From Actinomycetes bacterium (GTDB lineage: Bacteria > Actinomycetota > Acidimicrobiia > Acidimicrobiales > Microtrichaceae): 42,468 nt of DNA. The translations under genes and the position numbers were made by a program. The DNA lies in the NCBI GenBank assembly GCA_023389745.1, contig JAEWED010000199.1:1-42468 (forward strand), given 5' to 3'. The notes below the pieces were generated by a model, which did no database searches, had not been told where the DNA came from, and saw only the letters and a list, made by a program, of their open reading frames with translations. Below, in pieces: positions 31,838 to 39,523 of the stretch. Numbering within the stretch: the stretch's first letter is position 1; the number at the start of each line of letters is the position of its first letter.

Positions 31838-32326
31838 ATGCAGCGGAAGAGCTTCGAGGCGATGAACTGCTCCGTGGCCCAGTGCCTCGAGGTGGTGGGC
31901 GAGTGGTGGTCCATGCTCATCGTGCGCGACGCGTTCCTCGGCGTCCGTCGCTTCGACGAGTTCCAGTCGCGCCTGGGCATCTCGCGCAACATCCTCGCGA
32001 CGCGCCTGGCCGGGCTCGTCGAGGCCGGGGTGCTCGACAAGGTGCCGTACCAGGAGCGGCCCGTCCGACACGAGTACCGGCTGACCGACAAGGGCCGCGA
32101 CCTGTGGCCGGTGCTCACCGCGATGCGGCAGTGGGGTGACCGCTGGGCGGCGCCCGACGGCGCGCCGCTCGAGCTGGTGCACCTGGGGTGCGGCGAGGTG
32201 ACCCTGGTGGCGCACACCTGCGCAGTGTGCGGCGAGCCGATCGACCATCGCTCCGTGCGAGCGGTCGCCGGCCCGGGTGCCGAGTCCCGGGACCGGCTCG
32301 GTCAGCCGGTGGCGCGCGCCGAGTAG
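31838..32326 (+). CDS. HxlR family transcriptional regulator
   Basis: A 162-residue winged-helix regulator. Residues ~10-100 show the HxlR pattern: CSVAQCLEVVGEWWSMLIVRDAFLGVRRFDEFQSRLGISRNILATRLAGLVEAGVL, then a wing (RPVRHEYRLTDKGRDLWPVL). The C-terminal tail has a Cys set (LGCGEV...HTCAVCGEP) that may bind metal or sense redox. ATG 31838 is set by the promoter six bases upstream. Self-regulation through the operator array is likely. It converges with, and overlaps by 25 bases, the DapB-like gene. Confidence 0.92.
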   Translation: MQRKSFEAMNCSVAQCLEVVGEWWSMLIVRDAFLGVRRFDEFQSRLGISRNILATRLAGLVEAGVLDKVPYQERPVRHEYRLTDKGRDLWPVLTAMRQWGDRWAAPDGAPLELVHLGCGEVTLVAHTCAVCGEPIDHRSVRAVAGPGAESRDRLGQPVARAE

Positions 32327-33351
32327 ACCGGCAGGTCGAGCATCGTCACCACACCCGGCGGAGCGGCCACGACGGCGGGGATCGCGTTGATCACGTGCAT
32401 CGCGGTGGCCAGGCAGCCGGCGTGGTTGTGGTCGCCGAGGTCCGAGGAGACGCTGAGCTCGAGGTGCACGTGCGGTTCGCCCTCGACGAGGATCCGGTAG
32501 CCCGACCCCTGCGGCCACTCCGGAGCGTCGCCGTCGCGCAGCCGGGTGACGTGCTCGACGACGATGCGCTCCTGGCCGTCCGCGACGCCGACGATCTCGA
32601 AGCGCATGCCCGAGATGGTGCCGGCCGAGACGGTGCCCGACGCGATCTCGATGTCCTCGTCCGCTCGGATCACCTCGTGGCGCTCGACGATCTCGTCGAG
32701 CGGCAGGCCGATCGCATCGGCGACCAGGTGCACGACGGGGCCCCAGGCCAGCGCGGTCGAACCGGGCGAGAGCAGCAGGGACTCCGAGGTGTCCGCCTTC
32801 CCGAAGCCCATGATCTCGAACATGGTGAACGGGTTGTCCCAGGTCGCGTAGTTCACGATCTCCATCATCCGGACCGTCCGGACGTCGCGGCACAGCGCCA
32901 GCGCCCCGATGGTCACCCCGGCGTTGCCGTAGCCGGGGTCGATGCCCGAGGTGTAGCAGGTGGTGCCGCCCTCCTGGCACGCCGCCTCGAGCCGCTCGAG
33001 CACGCCGGGGCCGGCGTGGGCGGGGTGCAGCAGCGGCACGAACGAGGTGTTCACCACGTTCACCCCGGACGCCAGGATCCGGCACAGGTCGTCGACGACG
33101 CCGCCGGGTCGCACGTCGGAGCTCGCGGTGTAGCAGACCGCGTCGGCGCCCAGGTCGAGCAGCGCGTCGGCGTCCTGGGTGGCGAGCACGCCGAGGGGCG
33201 GACCACCGCACAGCTCGCCCGCGTCGCGGCCGGCCTTGTCGTCGCTGTGCACCCACAGCCCGATGAGCTCCAGGTCGGGATGCGCGGCGATCGCCGCGGG
33301 CGCGTGCACGCCCACGGTCCCCGTCGCCCACTGGATCACCTTGATGGCCAT
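32302..33351 (-). CDS. DapB-like NAD(P)H-dependent amine dehydrogenase family protein
   Basis: A 349-residue protein with an N-terminal Rossmann domain like dihydrodipicolinate reductase (IKVIQWATGTVGVHAPAAIAAHPDLELIGLWVHS) and a C-terminal domain like 2,4-diaminopentanoate dehydrogenase. Such proteins are frequent in mycobacteria and related actinobacteria, mostly without known substrates; they are usually not part of lysine synthesis. ATG 33351 lies downstream of a palindrome resembling a KstR operator (33393-33404), hinting at control by a lipid- or steroid-responsive TetR protein. Confidence 0.87.
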   Translation of the reverse strand: MAIKVIQWATGTVGVHAPAAIAAHPDLELIGLWVHSDDKAGRDAGELCGGPPLGVLATQDADALLDLGADAVCYTASSDVRPGGVVDDLCRILASGVNVVNTSFVPLLHPAHAGPGVLERLEAACQEGGTTCYTSGIDPGYGNAGVTIGALALCRDVRTVRMMEIVNYATWDNPFTMFEIMGFGKADTSESLLLSPGSTALAWGPVVHLVADAIGLPLDEIVERHEVIRADEDIEIASGTVSAGTISGMRFEIVGVADGQERIVVEHVTRLRDGDAPEWPQGSGYRILVEGEPHVHLELSVSSDLGDHNHAGCLATAMHVINAIPAVVAAPPGVVTMLDLPVYSARATG

Positions 33352-33391
33352 GACGCCCCCACTTCCCGGCGCACCCCCGTGCCCGCCGAAC

Positions 33392-33405
33392 GAGAACCCG
33401 TTCTA
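33392..33405. promoter_or_regulatory. KstR-like palindrome upstream of the DapB-like gene
   Basis: AGAAC-CC-GTTCT is a perfect palindrome (33393-33404), and the extended 14-mer fits TNNAACNNGTTNNA at all but one end base. It lies about 42 bases upstream of ATG 33351. KstR family binding is inferred from the recalled mycobacterial consensus only. Confidence 0.4.
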
Positions 33406-33417
33406 GCCGCCGGAGCG

Positions 33418-33453
33418 CGACCGTGCGACGGACCTCGGTCCGCCGCACGGTCG
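33418..33453 (-). terminator. Long hairpin terminator of the fibronectin-domain surface protein gene
   Basis: Arms CGACCGTGCGACGGACC (33418-33434) and its reverse complement at 33437-33453 with one mismatch and a very short loop, 40 bases after the surface-protein stop. It has no T-run, but the stem is very stable. Confidence 0.65.
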
Positions 33454-33493
33454 GGTCGCCGGTGCGCCCGCCGGCCCGTGGCCGGCGGCGCCG

Positions 33494-36400
33494 TCACCGC
33501 CGGCCGGCCTCGGATCGCGCGGTCGAGGCGCGGATGCGCCGTGTGCCGGTGAGGAAGGTGCTGCCGAGGAGCAGTGCGAGTGCACCGATGAGCGACAGCA
33601 TCGCCGCATGGGCGCCGGTGAAGGCGAGCGACGCGGGGCGGGCTGCCGTCGGCGTCCCCGTCGTTCCGGCCGTGGGAGCTGCAGCGTCCGCCGATGGAGC
33701 CGCGGGCGGACGCTCCTCGCTGAGGCCCAGCACGACCGCGTCGATCGTGACCGTGCGGAGCGTGTTGTCCGTGGCGACGCCGTTGAGCTGGATCGTCGTG
33801 TCGCCGATCCGGACGCCGTCGGGCACCGGCAGCGACGTGGAGAACGTGCCGTCGGGACCGACGGTGACCTCGCCGAGCAGCACCGGCGGCTCGTGCATCA
33901 GCCAGACGTCGACGGTGCTGCCCGGCAGGAAGCCGTGCCCGCTGACCGACACGCTGCCCTGGGGAGACAGCACCAGACGGCCCCTGGCGTCGAGCTCGTT
34001 GACGGAGCGGTGCGGGTCGATCCCGCGGACGTCGATCCCGAAGGAGCCATCGGTCAGGCGGAGGGTTCCCCTCGGGGTCGCGAAGTCGCCGGTCGCAGGT
34101 GACGGGGTGGTCACGACGATCGGCCGCGGCGTGCCGTCGACGAGGTGCGGAGCGCCGTTGCTCGGCCGGTCCGGCCTGGTGCCCGGGAGCCGCACGGGGG
34201 CGGTCAGGGGCGAACCGCTGACCTCGTTGCTCGACGCGCCCGGGCCAGCGGCGTTGATCGCTCGGATGCGGACCGGGTAGGCCGTGTGGTTCTCGAGCGG
34301 TCCGATCACCAGCGTCGAGTCCACCGCGCCGCGGTGGCGCTGCCAGGTGATCCCGCCGTCGACCGAGTACTCGTAGGCCTCGATCGGTGCGCCGCCGTCG
34401 GCGGGTGCCACGAAGGTGACCGCCAGCGTCCGGTTGCCGGCCTTGATCGAGGTGATCGTCGGTGCGTCCGGGACGGTGCGTGCGGTGGACGTGGCCGGTG
34501 TGGCCGAGGCGCCCGCTCCGGCGATGTTGATGGCCGTGACACGGAACGTGGTCGGGGTGCCGTTGGTGAGTCCGCTCACGGTGGCCCTGGTGTCGGTCGA
34601 GCCGGTGTCGGCCACGACGGTGGTCCAGGTGGTGCCGCCGTCGAGGGACTGCTCGATCAGGTACCCGGTGACCGCTGCGCCGCCGTCGTGCAGCGGCGCG
34701 GCCCAGGTCAGCGACGCCGTGCCGTCACCCGGTGCCACGGTCAGGTCGACCGGGGCGCCCGGCACGGTGCGCGGGGTGGCCGACGTCGGCGAGGACGCGT
34801 CGCCCGTGCCCACCGCGTTGGTCGCCGCGACGCGGATCCACGTCGGGGTGCCGTTGGACAGCCCGACGACCGTCGCGGCGGTGCTCGACGATCCGGTGTC
34901 CTCGATCGCCACGAACCAGGTGACCCCGCCGTCGGTCGAGGTCTCGATGCGGTAGCCGGTGATCGCCGTACCGCCGTCGTCGTCGGGCGTGAGCCAGGAC
35001 AGCAGCGCCGCGCCATCTGCGGGGAGCGCCGCCGCTGCGGTCGGTGCGTCGGGCAGGCCGAGCGGGGTGGCCGAGGCGATGTCCGAACGGGCGCCGGTGC
35101 CGTGGCCGTTGATCGCGGCGACTCGGAACGTGACGGCGTCGCCGTTGGTCAGGCCAGGGATCGTCGCCGTCGTGTCGGCCGATCCCGTGTCCGAGACCGC
35201 GGTGGTCCAGCTCGCTCCGCCGTCGAGGGACTGCTCGATCCGGTAGCCGGTCACATCCGATCCGCCGGTCCACTGCGGTGCGGTCCACGAGAGCTCGGCG
35301 AGCTCGTCGCCGGCGGTCGCGGTCAGTCCGAGCGGCGCGCCGGGCGCGGATGCTTCGATCTCGACCCGGATCCGCAGGGTGGTGGTGTCGCTCAGGCCGT
35401 TGGCCGTCGCCCGGAGGGTGAGGTCCTCGTGGGCGGCGCTGAACTGCTGGTCGATCACGTCGCTGCGCGGCACGATCACGTAGGCACCCGAGGGCTCGGC
35501 CACGTGGACCGTGGCGTAGGTGCCGACGAGGCGGTGCGTGTAGAGCACGCCGTCCACCGACTCGGGCGCGTAGGTCGCGCCGTCGAGCGAGTAGCTGATC
35601 GCGTCACCCTCGGGATCGACCGCGTGCAGTTGGCCGGTCCGGTTCGAGAAGGTGGTGGCGCCCAGGGTGTTGGTGAACACCGCGTCGCTGACGGGGTCGA
35701 TGGTCGGCGCGTCGTCGACGAGCTCGACCTCGGTGGGGATCGTCTCGTTGGTCGGCCCGTCGGAGGACGAGGTGGTCAGTCCGATCGAGATCTCGGCGGG
35801 CGGGTTCTGGCCGGTGTGCTCGTAGTGCACGAGCCGGGCGACGGACTGGGCCACCGCGGCGTTGGCGTCCGAGCTCAGGACGCGGACGTCGTCGATGTAG
35901 AGCGAGGCGCCGACCTGGCGACCGCCGGTCGCGTCGTAGGTGCCCGAGAGGAAGCGGAACCGGTAGGTGCCGTCGGCGGGGATCTTCCCGGCCGAGGTGC
36001 GCCAGGGCTGGTGACGGCCACGGCCGTACATCAGCTCGGTGTGCGCATTGGTGTCGACGTCGACGAGGTAGCCGTAGACCTCGTAGTCGTCGTTGCCGTT
36101 CGCTGCGGTCCAGTCGAACGCCAGGTCGTCGCCGGCCTTCGCGACGAAGCTGCTGCTCCAGGCGTCGGGGCCGAACACCGAGCAGTACGCGTCGGCGGTG
36201 ATGTTCGCGCACCACGAGTCCTGCGAGAAGAGCCGTAGCTCCTCGTCGACCACCGCCGAGTCGAACAGGCGCACGCCCTGGTCCATGGCGAGGGCGCGCT
36301 GCTGCCCCTCGAAGCGCCACCCGGACGCGCTGGCGCCCGAGCCGTAGGCGTTGTCGCTCACGAAGGAGTAGCCGGGGCCGTTGATCGTGTAGTTGGGCGC

Positions 36401-36961
36401 GGATCCGGTGGTCGCTCCCATGGCACGGCCCTGGGACTTGGGGACCTGGTTGCTGGGCATGGTCAGGTGCCGCTCGTTGATCGTCCAGCCGATCGGATGG
36501 CCGTTTGCGTCGACGCCCTCGGAGAAGCTGGCGTTCGGCAGCGCTGCGGAGAAGTCGATGCGCAGCGGCCGACCGTCCTGTCCGTCGTACGTGGCGTGCA
36601 CGGTGCCGATCTGCTTGTGCTCACCGTCACCCAGGCCGAGGTACACCTTCTCGCCGATGACGGTGATCGCGCCGGCAGTGGGGTCCGGGGTCGAGCCTTC
36701 GGGCAGGAAGAGCCGGTCGTCGGTGCTGGAGTTGGCGACGCTGAACTCGATGTAGCCGTCGGCGAAGGTGCCGCCGCCGCTGATCGTCACGCCGGGTGCG
36801 ACGGCGACCGGTGGTCCGCCCTCGCTGTAGCTCACCGGGTCGACGCCGGTGATCGTGGCCGGCGCTGCTCCGGCAGCGGTCGGGGTCACCACGGCGGTGA
36901 GGAGGACGAGCGCCGCGAGCGCGGCGCGTGCCAGTGGTCGGGATGGTCGTGGCCTGTGCAT
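33494..36961 (-). CDS. Large secreted LAFTG-anchored protein with four fibronectin type III domains
   Basis: A 1155-residue exported protein. Order: signal peptide (residues ~1-33, MHRPRPSRPLARAALAALVL..., AGAAPA); an N-terminal region that includes a beta-sandwich/adhesin-like module with two Cys (SWCANITADAYC) and DDYEVYGYLVDVDT (~35-430); cadherin-like/Ig segments (~430-540); four fibronectin type III repeats with ITGYxIExSxDGGxTW and GLxNGTPxxxRVxAxNxxGxG (~540-915); a Pro/Thr-rich linker; a further beta domain (~970-1075); and LAFTG with membrane helix and basic tail near residue 1111. Class E sortase anchoring to the cell wall is likely. Role: adhesion or surface structure. ATG 36961 is chosen because it opens the signal peptide; the frame extends further upstream inside the hydrolase gene. 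Confidence 0.9.
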   Translation of the reverse strand: MHRPRPSRPLARAALAALVLLTAVVTPTAAGAAPATITGVDPVSYSEGGPPVAVAPGVTISGGGTFADGYIEFSVANSSTDDRLFLPEGSTPDPTAGAITVIGEKVYLGLGDGEHKQIGTVHATYDGQDGRPLRIDFSAALPNASFSEGVDANGHPIGWTINERHLTMPSNQVPKSQGRAMGATTGSAPNYTINGPGYSFVSDNAYGSGASASGWRFEGQQRALAMDQGVRLFDSAVVDEELRLFSQDSWCANITADAYCSVFGPDAWSSSFVAKAGDDLAFDWTAANGNDDYEVYGYLVDVDTNAHTELMYGRGRHQPWRTSAGKIPADGTYRFRFLSGTYDATGGRQVGASLYIDDVRVLSSDANAAVAQSVARLVHYEHTGQNPPAEISIGLTTSSSDGPTNETIPTEVELVDDAPTIDPVSDAVFTNTLGATTFSNRTGQLHAVDPEGDAISYSLDGATYAPESVDGVLYTHRLVGTYATVHVAEPSGAYVIVPRSDVIDQQFSAAHEDLTLRATANGLSDTTTLRIRVEIEASAPGAPLGLTATAGDELAELSWTAPQWTGGSDVTGYRIEQSLDGGASWTTAVSDTGSADTTATIPGLTNGDAVTFRVAAINGHGTGARSDIASATPLGLPDAPTAAAALPADGAALLSWLTPDDDGGTAITGYRIETSTDGGVTWFVAIEDTGSSSTAATVVGLSNGTPTWIRVAATNAVGTGDASSPTSATPRTVPGAPVDLTVAPGDGTASLTWAAPLHDGGAAVTGYLIEQSLDGGTTWTTVVADTGSTDTRATVSGLTNGTPTTFRVTAINIAGAGASATPATSTARTVPDAPTITSIKAGNRTLAVTFVAPADGGAPIEAYEYSVDGGITWQRHRGAVDSTLVIGPLENHTAYPVRIRAINAAGPGASSNEVSGSPLTAPVRLPGTRPDRPSNGAPHLVDGTPRPIVVTTPSPATGDFATPRGTLRLTDGSFGIDVRGIDPHRSVNELDARGRLVLSPQGSVSVSGHGFLPGSTVDVWLMHEPPVLLGEVTVGPDGTFSTSLPVPDGVRIGDTTIQLNGVATDNTLRTVTIDAVVLGLSEERPPAAPSADAAAPTAGTTGTPTAARPASLAFTGAHAAMLSLIGALALLLGSTFLTGTRRIRASTARSEAGRR

Positions 36962-36989
36962 GGCGAGTCCGTCGGCCTCGCCTGACCGA

Positions 36990-36995
36990 AATTTA
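36990..36995 (-). promoter_or_regulatory. -10-like TAAATT before the fibronectin-domain surface gene
   Basis: TAAATT on the minus strand, in the most AT-rich stretch of the region, overlaps the TAA stop of the alpha/beta hydrolase gene and lies 28 bases before ATG 36961. A perfect 12-base palindrome, CTTCGGCCGAAG (36998-37009), is immediately upstream. Confidence 0.35.
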
Positions 36996-37826
36996 TTCTT
37001 CGGCCGAAGTTTTCTCGTCGGGAGGGCGAACTTCGTCCGCGCCGAGGAACTCGAGCAGCTCTGGCCAGGCTCGCTCGTCCTGGAACAGGAACAGGTGACC
37101 GCCCTCGAAGACGTGGAGCTCGGCGCCCGGCACACGCTGCGTGATCGCCTCGGCGTTCACCACCGGGGCGATGTCGTCGAACGTGCCGCACCCGACGAAG
37201 GTCGGGGAGTCGATGCGCGCCAGCCGGTCGACGACGTCGTGTCCCCGCCGCGCGGCGAGCTGTGCCAGGCGACCGGCGCGCTGGTCGTCGTCCTCGTCGG
37301 TCGGCTGCCCCTCGGCCATCGTGAGCACGATCTGCAGATCGTCGGGGTGCTGGCCCAACCACTCCGAGGTCCAGCGGCGGTCGGCCAGCAGCAACGAGCG
37401 CGTCGCCCGGTCGTGGGCGGGCAGGTCCGCCAGCTCCTCGAGCGGGTAGGACGGGAACTCACCACCGGGCGACGTCGAGAGCAGGGCGAGGCGCTCGACG
37501 CGCTCGGGAACGGTCACCGCGACCTCTTGCGCGACCATGCCGCCGAAGCTCAGCCCGATCAGCCGGCAGCGGTCCCAGCCGAGGTGGTCGAGCAGTCCGC
37601 TCACGTCGGCGGCCACGTCGGCCATCGAGTATGGCGACGACGTGAGCGGGCTGTCGCCCATGCCGCGGAAGTCGAAGCCGACCACGTCGAAGGATCCTGC
37701 GAGTCGCTCGATGACCGGTCGAGCCGCCGCCAGGGTCGCCCCGGAGCCGTTGCAGTACAGCAGTGGGGCCCCTGACCCCGAGCGCTCGTACCAGAGCTGC
37801 GTTCCCCCGACCTCGGCCATCGGCAC
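36993..37826 (-). CDS. Alpha/beta hydrolase
   Basis: A 277-residue hydrolase with the usual landmarks: oxyanion region LLYCNGSGATLAAARP, VVGFDFRGMGDSPLT, nucleophile elbow GLSFGG (Ser), Asp in GTFDDIAPV and the catalytic His in FEGGHLFLFQ. It probably cleaves an ester, lactone or related bond; the family is too broad for a substrate. GTG 37826 is chosen because TAGCGT lies seven bases upstream (leaderless pattern); ATG 37820 would shorten it by two residues. It ends 31 bases before the surface-protein gene on the same strand, and the TAA stop is unusual among the TGA stops here. Confidence 0.9.
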   Translation of the reverse strand: MPMAEVGGTQLWYERSGSGAPLLYCNGSGATLAAARPVIERLAGSFDVVGFDFRGMGDSPLTSSPYSMADVAADVSGLLDHLGWDRCRLIGLSFGGMVAQEVAVTVPERVERLALLSTSPGGEFPSYPLEELADLPAHDRATRSLLLADRRWTSEWLGQHPDDLQIVLTMAEGQPTDEDDDQRAGRLAQLAARRGHDVVDRLARIDSPTFVGCGTFDDIAPVVNAEAITQRVPGAELHVFEGGHLFLFQDERAWPELLEFLGADEVRPPDEKTSAEE

Positions 37827-37833
37827 GGCGGCG

Positions 37834-37839
37834 ACGCTA
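37834..37839 (-). promoter_or_regulatory. -10 box (TAGCGT) of the alpha/beta hydrolase promoter
   Basis: Minus-strand TAGCGT, seven bases, then GTG 37826: the same leaderless layout as the GNAT gene. Confidence 0.45.
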
Positions 37840-37874
37840 GCCGGAGGCGATCGGCCCTGGTCGCCGTACCGGTC

Positions 37875-38318
37875 TCAGAGCTCGGGTCCGCCCGGTTCGA
37901 CCACGACGTTCGGGTCGAGCGGGCGTCGCAGCGGGACCCGCATCATCGAGAAGTCGGCCGTCGCGACCAGGTGCTCCTCGCTGTCGACCACCTTGCACTC
38001 GATGACGATCAGCTGGGACCCGAGGCGCACGATCTCGGAGCGCCCGGTCACCCGGTCGGTGCGCGGTCGGCCGAGGTAGCGGACGTGCATGTCCGAGGTG
38101 ACCAGCGACTCGGTCGTGGGGTCGAAGTTCGTCGCCCTGGCCGCAGCGAGCGCACAGGACAGGTCGACCAGGGTGGCGATGGCGCCGCCGTGGAGGTTCG
38201 CGGTGAACCCGAACGCCTCGGGCCGCACCGGCATGTGCACCTCGGCGACGGACGAGCCGGGCACGGGTGCCTCGAACTCGAACCCGAGCAGGTCGTGCAG
38301 CGGGATCTGCGGGTTCAT
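37875..38318 (-). CDS. Hotdog-fold thioesterase, PaaI-like
   Basis: A 147-residue hotdog protein. The characteristic NLHGGAIATLVDLSCALAAA segment (H-G-G-x-x-x-x-L-x-D on the hot-dog helix) is present, followed by strands VTSDMHVRYLGRPR and VIECKVVDSEEHLVATADFSMM. It should hydrolyse an acyl-CoA thioester. ATG 38318 has AAGGA with seven-base spacing; ATG 38342 would add eight residues. The -10 TACGCT at 38357-38352 would give a short leader for the ATG 38318 start. Not obviously linked to neighbours. Confidence 0.9.
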   Translation of the reverse strand: MNPQIPLHDLLGFEFEAPVPGSSVAEVHMPVRPEAFGFTANLHGGAIATLVDLSCALAAARATNFDPTTESLVTSDMHVRYLGRPRTDRVTGRSEIVRLGSQLIVIECKVVDSEEHLVATADFSMMRVPLRRPLDPNVVVEPGGPEL

Positions 38319-38351
38319 GGCCGGTCCTTCCTCGTCGGACATCAGCCGACG

Positions 38352-38357
38352 AGCGTA
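38352..38357 (-). promoter_or_regulatory. -10 box (TACGCT) of the PaaI-like gene
   Basis: Minus-strand TACGCT, 33 bases upstream of ATG 38318, which itself has a Shine-Dalgarno sequence; a short-leader promoter. Confidence 0.4.
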
Positions 38358-38386
38358 CAAGCGACGCCGGGTCGTCCGGATCGCCG

Positions 38387-38420
38387 CGCCCCTCGCCCGG
38401 GGGATTGTGGGCGAGGGGCG
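38387..38420. promoter_or_regulatory. 12-base inverted repeat between divergent genes
   Basis: CGCCCCTCGCCC (38387-38398) and GGGCGAGGGGCG (38409-38420) are perfectly complementary around a 10-base loop. It lies upstream of both the thioesterase and PRC-barrel genes, so an operator or attenuator is more likely than a terminator. Confidence 0.35.
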
Positions 38421-38487
38421 AGGGGTAGAGGATCGTCGCACGGGTCGATGTCGACCCGAGTGCCCGACCCGGGATCGGAGGCGCGAC

Positions 38488-39084
38488 GTGTTGACACATG
38501 ACCGTTACGAGGACTGGCGGGGCATCGACGTCGTCGACCCCGCCGACGCCCTGCTGGGCGAGGTGGTCGAGGTGCTGCTCGACACCGACACCGGCGCGCC
38601 GGAGTGGATCGTCGTGGGCGACCCGACCGACGTCGACCCCGACCGGCCGCGTCCTGCGACGCCGCTCGGGCTCCGGCTCATCCCGATGACAGGAGTGAGC
38701 TTCGGCGAGGACGCGCTCCTCAGCCGCTGGACCGGCGAGCAGGTGGCCGGCGCGGTGGTGGACGGGGCGACCGAGGGCATCTCGCGCCGCGAGGAGGACC
38801 GGCTCTACCAGCACTACGGGCTCGACTACCCGACGCACTGGGTGAACGACGGCATGCCCGGCGGCGCCGAGACGGTCGGCATCGCCGGCATCGCTGCCGA
38901 GGGTCACCACTCCAGCGGCGCCCCGAGTCGTTCGCGCACCGGCCCCGCAGCCGACCACGAGGTCGACGAGCCACGGCGTGTTCGGCCCGCTCGCGTGGTG
39001 ACGGCGCCCACCCCTGAGGAGACGGCTCGCGAAGAGGACGAGCGCCGCGCCGTCATCGACGGCATCGGCGACGGCGCCGGCTGA
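38488..39084 (+). CDS. PRC-barrel domain protein
   Basis: A 198-residue protein. The N-terminal ~80 residues (DWRGIDVVDPADALLGEVVEVLLDTDTGAPEWIVVGDP...) have the PRC-barrel pattern: G-x-x-V-x-D, G-x-V-x-x-V-x-x-D and P-x-W-x-V. The C-terminal half is charged and probably disordered (RSRTGPAADHEVDEPRRVRPARV, EETAREEDERRAVIDGI). Actinobacterial members are small stress- or RNA-related proteins without firm function. GTG 38488 has GGAG eight bases upstream. Confidence 0.75.
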   Translation: MLTHDRYEDWRGIDVVDPADALLGEVVEVLLDTDTGAPEWIVVGDPTDVDPDRPRPATPLGLRLIPMTGVSFGEDALLSRWTGEQVAGAVVDGATEGISRREEDRLYQHYGLDYPTHWVNDGMPGGAETVGIAGIAAEGHHSSGAPSRSRTGPAADHEVDEPRRVRPARVVTAPTPEETAREEDERRAVIDGIGDGAG

Positions 39085-39094
39085 GCGGTTCGGT

Positions 39095-39125
39095 CCGGCT
39101 GCTCAGGGGGCCGGCTGCTCAGGGG
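39095..39125. repeat. 16-base tandem duplication at the GlsB-like gene end
   Basis: CCGGCTGCTCAGGGGG at 39095-39110 and again, except for its last base, at 39111-39126. The second copy includes the TGA of the minus-strand gene. Confidence 0.7.
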
Positions 39126-39394
39126 TGCCGGGTCGAGCGGGACTGGATCGCCCGCCAGATCAGCAGTGCGATCACCGCGCCGATGAACGAGCCGATGATC
39201 CCGGAGAACTGCAGGGCGCCGTCGTCGCCGTCGTTGCGGAAGATGAGCCAGCCGAGGAACCCGCCGATCAGGGAGCCCACGAGCCCGAGGACCAGCGTGC
39301 CCCCGATCCCCATGGGGTCGTCGCCGGGCACGACCGCCCTGGCCAGGAAGCCTGCAATCAGTCCGATGATGATCGCTCCGATGATCCACAGCAT
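39119..39394 (-). CDS. GlsB/YeaQ/YmgE family (transglycosylase-associated) membrane protein
   Basis: A 91-residue protein with three glycine-rich membrane helices: MLWIIGAIIIGLIAGFLARA, GIGGTLVLGLVGSLIGGFLGW and GIIGSFIGAVIALLIW. The conserved GGxxxxxxxGxxGxxxGG spacing and the PGDDPMG loop fit PF04226. These small inner-membrane proteins are often stress-induced; the biochemical function is unknown. ATG 39394 has AGGGGGT as ribosome binding site. Confidence 0.9.
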   Translation of the reverse strand: MLWIIGAIIIGLIAGFLARAVVPGDDPMGIGGTLVLGLVGSLIGGFLGWLIFRNDGDDGALQFSGIIGSFIGAVIALLIWRAIQSRSTRHP

Positions 39395-39483
39395 GTGGCA
39401 CCCCCTGGGTTCGGCTCGACCCGACCGGTCGGCGTGACCACACCTACCCCAGGGGTGAACTCGGCAAACGGCAGAGGACCAGG

Positions 39484-39523
39484 GTGCTCGGGGTCGGCCC
39501 GGGGTGCTCCGGGTCGGCTCAGC
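39484..39523. repeat. Imperfect ~20-base tandem repeat at the oxidoreductase gene end
   Basis: GGTGCTCGGGGTCGGCCCG followed by GGGTGCTCCGGGTCGGCTC; the second copy reaches the TGA of the minus-strand oxidoreductase gene (39519). Confidence 0.5.

Noticed and set aside
32302..33351. Annotating the DapB-like gene as dihydrodipicolinate reductase of lysine synthesis
   Set aside because: The C-terminal half fits 2,4-diaminopentanoate-dehydrogenase-like proteins and there are no lysine genes nearby.
34145..36238. Plus-strand ~700-codon open frame opposite the fibronectin-domain protein
   Set aside because: Repetitive Arg/Gly/Val composition created by the repeated domains on the other strand; no start signal and no known fold.
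36998..37009. Palindrome CTTCGGCCGAAG followed by TTTT on the plus strand, as a terminator
   Set aside because: No plus-strand gene precedes it, and on the minus strand it lies inside the end of the hydrolase coding region just before a likely -10; left as a possible operator only.
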